Shown in pieces: positions 51,018-57,636 of a DNA stretch of 60,323 nt. The stretch is from a virus. Within the stretch, counting starts at the first letter, position 1, and each line of letters begins with the position of its first letter. The position numbers and the translations under genes are program-made. The notes beneath the pieces were generated by a model. It saw only the letters and a list, made by a program, of their open reading frames with translations, was not told the origin of the DNA and made no database searches. The stretch covers positions 1 through 60,323 of IMG/VR virus record IMGVR_UViG_3300032093_000140; one strand, given 5' to 3'.

Positions 51018-52088
51018 ATGAATAAAAATCAAAAACAAATTTTGGAGGAAAAATGGAATAGACTATCAGATAATGATAAGTTATTCCTATTATCATTATG
51101 TAATGATTTATTACCAAAAAGAAAAAAAAATCTAAATGAATCACAATGGTATAACACTGTTGGTGACATATTAGGTATATTTGACCCAACTGGTGTTATA
51201 GATTTAGCTAATGGTATCTCATACATTAATCAAGGTGATTATTTATTTGGGTTTTTATCCATGATATCGGTAATACCGTACGTTGGTGACGTATTAGCTA
51301 AACCGGTTATGGGTGCTATGAAAGTTGGTAAACCAGCGGTTAAAACATTGGATACCGCTTTGAAATTAAGTAAAGCTGGTAAAAGTGCTGAGGCTCTTGG
51401 AATACTTAAAACGTTGTCAGCGGAAAAAGGTGTTGTTGGTAATTTTGTTAGGGGGTCCGGACAGTGGACACCAAAATTAAAAGCTGCGGTTGACAATGTA
51501 CCTGGTGGTGTACTAACCAGGAGAACTAGGGGTGTACTCGGACAGTGGATAGATCTATTCTCCCAAGCTGGTACCAAAGGTAGGGTGTTAAAAGCTGAGA
51601 CTGGTAATTTAGTAAAAAATTGGTCAAAAATTAGTGACGTACAGAAAATTGAAAATATTAAAAATTTACGAAAGTTAGCTGACGGATCGAGTATATTTAA
51701 GGGATATAAAAACGCCAATCCAACACTTTGGTCAGGATTAGCTGGTGGTGTTCCCAGAATATGGGGTAATAGATCTGTTAGATCACTTATGAGAAGAACT
51801 AAATGGTATTTAGGGTTTTTGGATTTTCTTGGGTTAGGTAATTGGGTTGGACCAGAAGAATTGGATGCTAAATATGGTCAGGAATATGTCAACCAAAAAG
51901 TTGGGGAGTATTCACAAACACAACAATCACAACAGTATTATAATGACGAATTTGGGGGACAACAACCAGAAGGTGAACAACAATTAGCCGGAGCGGAAGA
52001 GATAACAACACCAACAGAGTTATTGACTAAAAATGTGTCAAACCCAACGGTAGACCCTGTAGGTTTTTTAATTAGATCATTAATTTAG
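51018..52088 (+). CDS. Putative membrane-inserting virion protein, 356 aa
   Basis: A basic helical N-terminus (1-40) precedes a hydrophobic block at about 50-110 (DILGIFDPTGVIDLANG, YLFGFLSMISVIPYVGDV). Such Gly/Pro-rich helical hairpins recall pretoxin or pore-type domains. The centre is basic and helical with RRTKWYLGFLDFLGLGNWVG near 255, and the C-terminus is Gln-rich and disordered. A protein ejected to build a membrane channel fits these traits but is inference. The 3' end overlaps the convergent DUF192 gene by 17 nt. Confidence 0.5.
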   Translation: MNKNQKQILEEKWNRLSDNDKLFLLSLCNDLLPKRKKNLNESQWYNTVGDILGIFDPTGVIDLANGISYINQGDYLFGFLSMISVIPYVGDVLAKPVMGAMKVGKPAVKTLDTALKLSKAGKSAEALGILKTLSAEKGVVGNFVRGSGQWTPKLKAAVDNVPGGVLTRRTRGVLGQWIDLFSQAGTKGRVLKAETGNLVKNWSKISDVQKIENIKNLRKLADGSSIFKGYKNANPTLWSGLAGGVPRIWGNRSVRSLMRRTKWYLGFLDFLGLGNWVGPEELDAKYGQEYVNQKVGEYSQTQQSQQYYNDEFGGQQPEGEQQLAGAEEITTPTELLTKNVSNPTVDPVGFLIRSLI

Positions 52089-52443
52089 TTGGGTACTCAA
52101 TAGACATACCCTCCCTAATATTGTATTTATCACAATCACCACCGTTAATTTCCAATACCATATCACCATAACCACGATATCTCTCACATTCAGAACCAGT
52201 ACTGTCTAAACATGGTTTACAATTTTTATGTATTTTTGTGATTACATTATTGTCAATAAAAATTATATCTAAATGAACAATACAATCAACCATCCAGAAC
52301 GAATGGTTGGACTTTTTCATTAAAAACAACATCCCATTAAAATCATCATCAAATTTTTTACCCATCATACCGTCACTAATGTCTTTATCGGTCATAGGAC
52401 ATTTTACATTAAAAAGACTATTGTTTATAATTAACTTTATCAT
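52072..52443 (-). CDS. DUF192 protein, 123 aa
   Basis: It carries the DUF192 signature: GMMGKKFDDDFNGMLFLM, HSFWMVDCIVHLDIIFID and YGDMVLEINGG near the C-terminus. The family is widespread in bacteria with an unknown role. It has an extra Cys pair (NCKPC; CERY). It shares a palindromic promoter region with the divergent Nudix gene. Confidence 0.8.
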   Translation of the reverse strand: MIKLIINNSLFNVKCPMTDKDISDGMMGKKFDDDFNGMLFLMKKSNHSFWMVDCIVHLDIIFIDNNVITKIHKNCKPCLDSTGSECERYRGYGDMVLEINGGDCDKYNIREGMSIEYPTKLMI

Positions 52444-52444
52444 A

Positions 52445-52456
52445 TATTTATAAATA
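52445..52456. promoter_or_regulatory. Palindromic TATTTAT element serving two divergent genes
   Basis: TATTTATAAATA is a perfect 12-nt palindrome. Rightward it is 12 nt before the Nudix ATG (core 52445-52451); leftward 6 nt before the DUF192 ATG (core 52450-52456). With only 20 nt between the starts, both genes must initiate here if transcribed independently. Confidence 0.5.
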
Positions 52457-52463
52457 TTGTCGT

Positions 52464-52886
52464 ATGGTTAAATTTAAAAGGTATTCAGGTATTATAATCA
52501 AAAACAAAGATAAGGTGTTGTTATGTAAACGATCACCAGACGAATCAATGCCAAATGTCTGGTCAATACCTTCTGGAATGATCGAAGGTGATGAAACACC
52601 AGTACAAGCTGCTTTACGAGAATTTAATGAAGAGACAAATATTGTACTACCAGACAAATTAAAATTAGTTGGATTTATTAATAAATATGATAAAGACCAG
52701 ACAACAAAACGTGGGTTAATTTATGTTTATTTACATGAAACAAGTAAAAATATAACACCAAATTTAAATAAAGCTAAAGACGGACACGAACACAGTAAAT
52801 GTGGGTATTTTACAATAGATGATCTACCATTTAGTAAAAAAAATGATCAATTAGAGGAAATTATAAAAAAAGTATTAAAAAAGTAA
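52464..52886 (+). CDS. Nudix hydrolase, 140 aa
   Basis: The Nudix box G38-(5)-E-(7)-REFNEET (R52, E53, E56, E57) is complete: GMIEGDETPVQ then AALREFNEETNI. It hydrolyses nucleoside-diphosphate-linked compounds; in phages these enzymes clean up oxidised nucleotides or act on NAD or mRNA caps. The active-site spacing is canonical. It is divergent from the DUF192 gene. Confidence 0.85.
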   Translation: MVKFKRYSGIIIKNKDKVLLCKRSPDESMPNVWSIPSGMIEGDETPVQAALREFNEETNIVLPDKLKLVGFINKYDKDQTTKRGLIYVYLHETSKNITPNLNKAKDGHEHSKCGYFTIDDLPFSKKNDQLEEIIKKVLKK

Positions 52887-52965
52887 GAACTTTTAAAAAG
52901 TATTGTGTATTTATATTACACAAAACCTAATATTCCCTTTCAAAATATTGTTGGTTAATAACTAA

Positions 52966-53004
52966 AAATCTCATGGAAGTAATTTTTTATGGGATTTTTT
53001 TTTG
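52966..53004 (+). terminator. Terminator with 14-nt loop
   Basis: A 9-bp stem (52966-52974 with 52989-52997) with one G-T pair, then Ts to 53003. The T run overlaps the TTTG of the next promoter. Confidence 0.65.
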
Positions 53005-53031
53005 CCAATTAAAATATATCTTGTATATTTG
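53001..53031 (+). promoter_or_regulatory. Bacteroidota-type promoter
   Basis: TTTG (53001-53004), 19-nt spacer, TATATTTG (53024-53031), 22 nt before the ATG at 53054. Abuts the preceding terminator. Confidence 0.7.
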
Positions 53032-53053
53032 TCTTAACATTAACAGATACCCA

Positions 53054-53284
53054 ATGACAAAAGAACAAAGAAAATCTATCGAAACCATTAAAAAATTCCC
53101 GAAAGGTTTGAAGATGGTATATATGACTTCCGACAAAGCGGTGGTTAAACTAATCTCAGAAGGACACTCAAATAGTGACGCTGAAGGTTGTGTAATTGAA
53201 GTACTTAAAGAGTGTGAGACCGATTTAAGACACGGAAATTACTCAGAAGTTATTATGGTTTTAAAACAAATTTTTAACGTTTAA
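53054..53284 (+). CDS. Hypothetical protein, 76 aa
   Basis: ATG at 53054 is chosen because it follows the promoter; an upstream in-frame start would place coding over the terminator. Helical start (MTKEQRKSIETIKKFPKGLK) and an acidic C-terminal half with two Cys. No family recognised; likely an early gene. Confidence 0.6.
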   Translation: MTKEQRKSIETIKKFPKGLKMVYMTSDKAVVKLISEGHSNSDAEGCVIEVLKECETDLRHGNYSEVIMVLKQIFNV

Positions 53285-53287
53285 GAT

Positions 53288-53563
53288 ATGAAAAAGATTG
53301 GATACGGAATATTAATTATCAACGAGAAGTTTGGTACATTGTTAGAGGAAGTATTTGTTGATCAGATTCAGTTTAAGTTGTTCTTGAAAATGATCCACGG
53401 ATGTGTGGAGTTAAACGAGGACCTAACGTCATTTAATGGGGATACATTCTACATTCACATACCAAGTCGGATCCTTAAGGACTGTGTTATTGTCACCTCA
53501 ACCAAGGAACTTGATATGGTAAATCCAGTTAAAAGTAAAATTGAAGCTTTAGTTACTAAATAA
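53288..53563 (+). CDS. Hypothetical protein, 91 aa
   Basis: Follows the previous gene by 3 nt in the same host-promoter unit. Alpha/beta with KIGYGILIINEKFGTLLEEV and a C-terminal Lys-rich helix. Unknown. Confidence 0.55.
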   Translation: MKKIGYGILIINEKFGTLLEEVFVDQIQFKLFLKMIHGCVELNEDLTSFNGDTFYIHIPSRILKDCVIVTSTKELDMVNPVKSKIEALVTK

Positions 53564-53571
53564 TTATTAGT

Positions 53572-54018
53572 ATGAAATTCATTTATTTAGTTTTATTTTC
53601 TTTAGTTCTACTCACGTCATGTGTCAAGGAGAACATACAACCAAATCCACCAAATCCACCACAACCAATTATAACTGACACCACAAGTATTGATAGTGTA
53701 TATACATTGTCAGGTCAAGACTGGGTCGTTACTGGTTATCGTGTTGGGGAGTTTGGTGAGGTATTACCACTTAATGACACAATATCTTTTATTGATAAGG
53801 ACACATACATTATGAACGGTACTCAGAGTGTTTATCATTTGACAGAGACCATGTCCGGAATGAACTTAAGTTTGTATTCGTTCATATGGGGGGATATGAG
53901 TGGAAGTGTGAACATGTCAATGTTTAATTACGGATCAATACCTGGGGTACCATTTCACATTATAACACCAGGGACCACAAACAATACTAATTATTATCTT
54001 TGGATAAATAAAATTTAA
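53572..54018 (+). CDS. Lipoprotein, 148 aa
   Basis: A lipoprotein signal peptide (residues 1-17) with lipobox LLTSC, cleaved before C17, followed by a Pro-rich stretch and a beta-rich domain. It is probably inserted in the outer membrane or periplasm after infection. Phage lipoproteins often block superinfection or lysis inhibition, but the sequence does not say which. It belongs to the early unit starting at 53001. Confidence 0.7.
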   Translation: MKFIYLVLFSLVLLTSCVKENIQPNPPNPPQPIITDTTSIDSVYTLSGQDWVVTGYRVGEFGEVLPLNDTISFIDKDTYIMNGTQSVYHLTETMSGMNLSLYSFIWGDMSGSVNMSMFNYGSIPGVPFHIITPGTTNNTNYYLWINKI

Positions 54019-54020
54019 AT

Positions 54021-54512
54021 ATGGGGACCAATTTTTATAGAATACCTTCAGTTAAGGAACTTGAGGAAAGAAAAAACAAGTTACAGACTAAAATAAGGAA
54101 AATGGACATAAGTCCAAGATCAATTAATAATAATTTTAACATTGGTGGTGGTCCAGATGAATGGACTAACTGGTCCCCATGGGATGAATTCACCGACAAC
54201 ATTCTAATCCATTTGGGTAAAAGGAGTATGGGGTGGAAGTTTTGTTGGAATTTCCACGATAAAAAATTCTACACCAGTAAAGAAGAATTATTTGACTTTA
54301 TTAGAAGTGGTCGTATAATTGATGAGTATGGTGTTGAGATTAATCAGGACGAATTTATTGAAATGGCCCTTGATTGGTGTAAGGACGGATGGGACACACA
54401 GACATACTATGAAGAAAATCCATCAAGTAGAGTTTCATGGTTTGATAGTTCTAGGTATCACGATATTTATATTGACGATTTAAGAATATCAACATCGACA
54501 GAATTTAGTTAG
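54021..54512 (+). CDS. MGTNFY-family phage protein, 163 aa
   Basis: The start MGTNFYR plus a central HLGKRSMGWKFCWNF match a family of small proteins in many phages and plasmids that share MGTNYY and LHIGKSSAGW motifs. The family has no known activity. Here it also contains WTNWSPWDEF and an acidic C-terminus. It ends a unit with two hairpins and a terminator. Confidence 0.65.
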   Translation: MGTNFYRIPSVKELEERKNKLQTKIRKMDISPRSINNNFNIGGGPDEWTNWSPWDEFTDNILIHLGKRSMGWKFCWNFHDKKFYTSKEELFDFIRSGRIIDEYGVEINQDEFIEMALDWCKDGWDTQTYYEENPSSRVSWFDSSRYHDIYIDDLRISTSTEFS

Positions 54513-54570
54513 TTTCCTTGTTTAGAAAAAACAAGGTGGTGGAGTCGGACACAATCTAAGTGTTGACCTA
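54513..54570 (+). ncRNA. Structured 3' region with two hairpins (speculative)
   Basis: Hairpin 1 pairs 54516-54522 with 54530-54536. Hairpin 2 pairs 54544-54546 with 5465-67 of the same block (54565-54567) and 54549-54552 with 54560-54563. Both lie between the stop at 54512 and the terminator, and are larger than expected of simple spacers. A small RNA is possible but unproven. Confidence 0.25.
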
Positions 54571-54607
54571 AAATTTAAGGGGGGATTTATTCCCCTTTAA
54601 TTTTTTT
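54571..54607. terminator. Bidirectional terminator
   Basis: A 12-pair stem (54571-54582 with 54592-54603) with one T-T mismatch, then TTTTTTT. The leftward sigma gene ends in its loop. Confidence 0.7.
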
Positions 54608-55138
54608 AAGGTTTTTCTTAAAATTAGCTTTAGCTTTATGTAGGTTTGATTTTGATGTACCCTCACTAATACCCAGTTCGTCAGCTATTTCCTGGTGAGA
54701 TAGACCTTCAAAGTAGTACATCTTTAATACTTTTTTATAGTTTGGTGTTAACATATCAATAGCTTTTTTAATCTCCTCCTCACTATACTCATTCATAAAT
54801 AAATTTGGGTCATTTGGCTCCTCCTCTGGAGTGGACAACAGTTCACTATCTGAAGTATGTTTCATTTTATTACCCCTCATTTGATCTATTATGTGGTTTC
54901 TAATTAACCTAGCTAACCAACCTTGAACATTACGTACATCATCAAATTTATCAAATTTCTCATACGCTTTTATAAACGCTGACTGACAATAGTCTTTAGC
55001 TAAGTCAGAGTCGTTGTTAGACATCGGATAACAGATCTTACGATACATTTCCTGGTAATACATCTTATAGATCTCCCCAAAATCCGAAGATTCAAAAAGC
55101 AGAACTCTATATTGATTTTCTGATAATACCAATTTCAT
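54587..55138 (-). CDS. ECF-like sigma factor with leader peptide, 183 aa
   Basis: Region 2 (about 25-95) has DLAKDYCQSAFIKAYEKFD and VQGWLARLIRNHIIDQMR; region 4 (about 125-180) has TPNYKKVLKMYYFEGLSHQE and the HTH ADELGISEGTSKSNLHKAK. Region 3 is absent, as in ECF sigmas. The start MKLVLSENQYRVLLFESS is unlike ECF sigmas and fits the shared leader, with a possible cut after E15. ATG at 55138 is preferred over 55162 because it aligns with the leader. It may be packaged and act at once on infection. Confidence 0.75.
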   Translation of the reverse strand: MKLVLSENQYRVLLFESSDFGEIYKMYYQEMYRKICYPMSNNDSDLAKDYCQSAFIKAYEKFDKFDDVRNVQGWLARLIRNHIIDQMRGNKMKHTSDSELLSTPEEEPNDPNLFMNEYSEEEIKKAIDMLTPNYKKVLKMYYFEGLSHQEIADELGISEGTSKSNLHKAKANFKKNLKKIKGE

Positions 55139-55142
55139 ACTT

Positions 55143-55149
55143 ATAAATA
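55143..55149 (-). promoter_or_regulatory. TATTTAT element abutting the leftward start at 55138
   Basis: Minus-strand TATTTAT ends 4 nt before the ATG; short-spacing class. Confidence 0.3.
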
Positions 55150-55181
55150 TTTGTTTTTTCAAAAAAAAAGATTTATATTTG
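55150..55181 (+). promoter_or_regulatory. Bacteroidota-type promoter, leaderless layout
   Basis: TTTG (55150-55153), 20-nt spacer, TATATTTG (55174-55181), only 4 nt before the ATG at 55186. A start about 4 nt after the box gives an mRNA with essentially no 5' leader. Confidence 0.65.
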
Positions 55182-55185
55182 TCAC

Positions 55186-55575
55186 ATGGATAAAATATTA
55201 TATATCGTTAGAGGAATTCCCGGATCAGGGAAGAGTACCTTTGCTAAAACATTGGGTGGACAACACTACGAAGCTGATATGTACTTTGTAACTCCATCAG
55301 GGAAATATGAATTTAACCCAACGAAAATCAAAGACGCACACCAATGGTGTCAAAGTTTTGTTAAAACTGATATGATCCTGGAGTACCCAAAGATAGTCGT
55401 CTCAAACACCTCAACCCAAGAATGGGAAATGAAACCATATTTTGATTTAGCTAAGGAGTTTGGATATACCGTTTTCACCATTATTGTTGAAAACAGACAC
55501 GGTGGTAAAAACCAACACGATGTCCCAGAAGATAAAATTGAACAAATGATAAATCGTTTTGAAATTAAGTTATGA
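55186..55575 (+). CDS. P-loop kinase (AAA_33/polynucleotide kinase-like), 129 aa
   Basis: The Walker A GIPGSGKST is at residues 10-18 (VRGIPGSGKST). The small size and the VVSNTSTQEWEMKPYFDLAK segment resemble N4BP2-type and phage polynucleotide kinases. It would phosphorylate a nucleic acid 5' end or a small metabolite. A lid with basic residues (NRHGGKNQHDVPEDKI) resembles that family. It is coupled by ATGA to the WC-domain gene, with a phosphoesterase after that. Confidence 0.7.
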   Translation: MDKILYIVRGIPGSGKSTFAKTLGGQHYEADMYFVTPSGKYEFNPTKIKDAHQWCQSFVKTDMILEYPKIVVSNTSTQEWEMKPYFDLAKEFGYTVFTIIVENRHGGKNQHDVPEDKIEQMINRFEIKL

Positions 55576-56504
55576 GTAGGTTAGATAAATTAAAAGAACA
55601 ACACCCAGATTTGAATGTATCAATAATTGATATAATCTCTTATTTGGACCCAACTGATTCGTATAAGTATTTGGATTTTTTGATTAAAAACTTCAAAAGA
55701 GACAATGAGTATTATAGTCCAAATAAAGAAGAGTTCATGGGGTATATGGGAGTGTTCTTATTTGGTTCGGGTGAGATTGAAACCCTAAATGAATTTGAGA
55801 GACACTCTAGATCTAATAGAATTGAAAATAAAGATATTAGTTCTTATAGTAATTTTCTAGAATTGTATGAGGTTGTTAAAAAAGCCGAAGAAATTGAAAA
55901 TAGGAAAAAACTAGAAAAAGAAGTTATTAAAATTTACGAGGACGATACCTGGTTTATAATAACCCCATTAAGTTTTGAGTCATCCAAAACCTACGGATCA
56001 AACACAAAATGGTGTGTGACACAAGAAAAATATTGGGTTAATTATTTATCAACACACCGATTAGTGTATGTTATAAATAAAACCACCGGTTTAAAAATAG
56101 CGTTCTCAAGAAACTTTAGGTTGGAACATCAAAGAAACAGAAACAATCAAATACAAGCTTGGAATGAACAAGATAAAGAAATAGACCCGATGTCAATCAG
56201 TGAAATCCCAGATGAATTGTTTTTGGTTGTAAAAAAAGAATTACAAATGTATAAGACAACCGGTGAACTAGCTGGGATAGAAAATAATACATTATTAACC
56301 AATTCAGATTCATTATACGGGACAATGGGAAATCCATACTCTATCAGTACAACAGCGACCCTAGATATCCCAAGACCAGCAAACCCAAATAGAAGTTATA
56401 ATGTTGATAGGATTTCTAGACTTAGGAATATGATTAATAGTTACCCGGACTCTTCTAGATTTGTCCCACCAAGTGATCTTGATTGGTTAGATGATTTACC
56501 ATAA
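55572..56504 (+). CDS. WC-domain protein, relative of part of the gene at 40234, 310 aa
   Basis: ATGA overlap with the kinase. A helical N-terminus (1-110) precedes a domain whose core IYEDDTWFIITPLSFESSK, then TYGSNTKWCVTQ (W and C near 151-152) and LVYVINKTTGLK, matches the segment around W305 of the 40234 protein: IYEDD..., P, then a [KT]YGxx[TS]KWC-like block, Tyr, then L-x-YVI. Function unknown; the motif recurs in large phages. The C-terminal 80 residues are Ser/Asn-rich and disordered. No leader is present here. Confidence 0.55.
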   Translation: MSRLDKLKEQHPDLNVSIIDIISYLDPTDSYKYLDFLIKNFKRDNEYYSPNKEEFMGYMGVFLFGSGEIETLNEFERHSRSNRIENKDISSYSNFLELYEVVKKAEEIENRKKLEKEVIKIYEDDTWFIITPLSFESSKTYGSNTKWCVTQEKYWVNYLSTHRLVYVINKTTGLKIAFSRNFRLEHQRNRNNQIQAWNEQDKEIDPMSISEIPDELFLVVKKELQMYKTTGELAGIENNTLLTNSDSLYGTMGNPYSISTTATLDIPRPANPNRSYNVDRISRLRNMINSYPDSSRFVPPSDLDWLDDLP

Positions 56505-56514
56505 AAAATAGGAT

Positions 56515-57168
56515 ATGAATTTTAAAAAAATATTAACAACCGGAAAAGTTTTTATAACTTCAGACACACACTATGGACATAAGAACATAGTTAGAGGTAC
56601 GACAAACTGGAGAACACCGGAAGGTGAGATACCAACCGACTCAACTAGAGATTTTGACACCATTGAAAAAATGAATGAAAGATTAGTTGAAGGTATTAAT
56701 AGTAAGGTGGGTCAAGATGATACCCTAATAATGTTGGGTGACGTTTCATTTGGGGGATTTGAAAATATTGATATATTCCTTGATAGACTTGTTTGTCAAA
56801 ACATCCACCTAATATTAGGAAATCACGATCACCACATTGAAAATAACAGAGCAAACATCCAAACAAGATTTTTAAGTGTACAACATTACTTGGAAGTTAA
56901 AATAGATGATAATTCATTTGTTTTGTGTCACTACCCATTACAGAGTTGGCATGGGTTAAACAAAGGTGTTATTCATCTTCATGGTCACGTTCATTTACCA
57001 GAACATAGAAAATTTGGTAATGGTAAAAAAATGGATGTTGGTGTTGATGGGAATAATATGAACCCATACACTATTGATGAAATAGTTAGAATAATGAATA
57101 AACGACCAATTGGGTCTGAAGTACTTGATGACCACCACCTGGATGATAAGGTTGGTGTTGTTGGGTAA
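56515..57168 (+). CDS. Metallophosphoesterase, 217 aa
   Basis: The calcineurin-like motif series is DTHYGH (D17, H19), GDVSFGG (about 75-81), GNHDHH (about 100-105), HYPLQSWHG and HGHVH (about 155-160). The family hydrolyses phosphoesters; many phage members act on nucleotides or RNA ends. It follows the kinase and WC-domain genes, suggesting a shared substrate. The C-terminal tail is His/Asp-rich. Confidence 0.8.
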   Translation: MNFKKILTTGKVFITSDTHYGHKNIVRGTTNWRTPEGEIPTDSTRDFDTIEKMNERLVEGINSKVGQDDTLIMLGDVSFGGFENIDIFLDRLVCQNIHLILGNHDHHIENNRANIQTRFLSVQHYLEVKIDDNSFVLCHYPLQSWHGLNKGVIHLHGHVHLPEHRKFGNGKKMDVGVDGNNMNPYTIDEIVRIMNKRPIGSEVLDDHHLDDKVGVVG

Positions 57169-57207
57169 TTAATTTGTAATAAATAAACCAAAATAAAAAC
57201 AAAAACT

Positions 57208-57573
57208 ATGAGAAAAGCTAGTTTATTTTTACCGATGTTTTTGATGTCGGTTATGATGAGTGGTGGTCCGGTAAAGGGAACAGCTTCGTATTATGGACAA
57301 CACTGGACCGGAAGGAAAACCGCGTCAGGTGAAACATTTTACAGTGACAGTTTAACCGCAGCACACAAGTACTATAAATTTGGAACCATTGTTAAGGTGA
57401 AAAATTTAAAAAATAATGACACAATCCTGGTCAAGATCAACGATAGACTACCAAAGTCGTCAAAGATGATTATAGATTTGTCTTATGGATGTGCTAAGAA
57501 GTTAAACATTATTAGAGCTGGAATTATTCCGGTATCTTTGGAAATTGTTGACACCGTACCTTTACGGAAGTAA
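57208..57573 (+). CDS. RlpA-like double-psi beta-barrel protein with signal peptide, 121 aa
   Basis: A signal peptide (residues 1-18) precedes the conserved RlpA core: GTASYYGQHWTGRKTASGE, SLTAAHKYYKFGTIVKVKN and VKINDRLP, then MIIDLSYGCAKKL. In RlpA this domain binds or cleaves naked glycan strands of peptidoglycan. In a phage it probably acts in the periplasm during lysis or cell-wall passage. Its length matches the isolated domain. Confidence 0.8.
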   Translation: MRKASLFLPMFLMSVMMSGGPVKGTASYYGQHWTGRKTASGETFYSDSLTAAHKYYKFGTIVKVKNLKNNDTILVKINDRLPKSSKMIIDLSYGCAKKLNIIRAGIIPVSLEIVDTVPLRK

Positions 57574-57599
57574 ACATACTTATTGATTAATTCTAAACT

Positions 57600-57623
57600 G
57601 GGGATCTATAATGGGTCCCCTTT
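57600..57623 (+). terminator. Hairpin terminator-like structure
   Basis: A 7-bp stem (57600-57606 with 57614-57620), GC-rich, followed by only three Ts. It lies between the RlpA-like gene and the TATTTAT element for the next gene. Confidence 0.55.
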
Positions 57624-57624
57624 A

Positions 57625-57631
57625 TATTTAT
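57625..57631 (+). promoter_or_regulatory. TATTTAT element abutting the start at 57637
   Basis: TATTTAT ends 5 nt before the ATG; short-spacing class, after a hairpin. Confidence 0.35.
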
Positions 57632-57636
57632 ATAAT

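Noticed and set aside
52973-53053. Upstream extension of the 53054 gene (start MEVIFYG)
   Set aside because: It would put coding over a terminator and a promoter; the ATG at 53054 follows the TATATTTG box.
57583-57636. Upstream extension of the HELKH protein from a TTG
   Set aside because: The extension covers a hairpin and the TATTTAT element, and the ATG at 57637 begins the recognisable leader.
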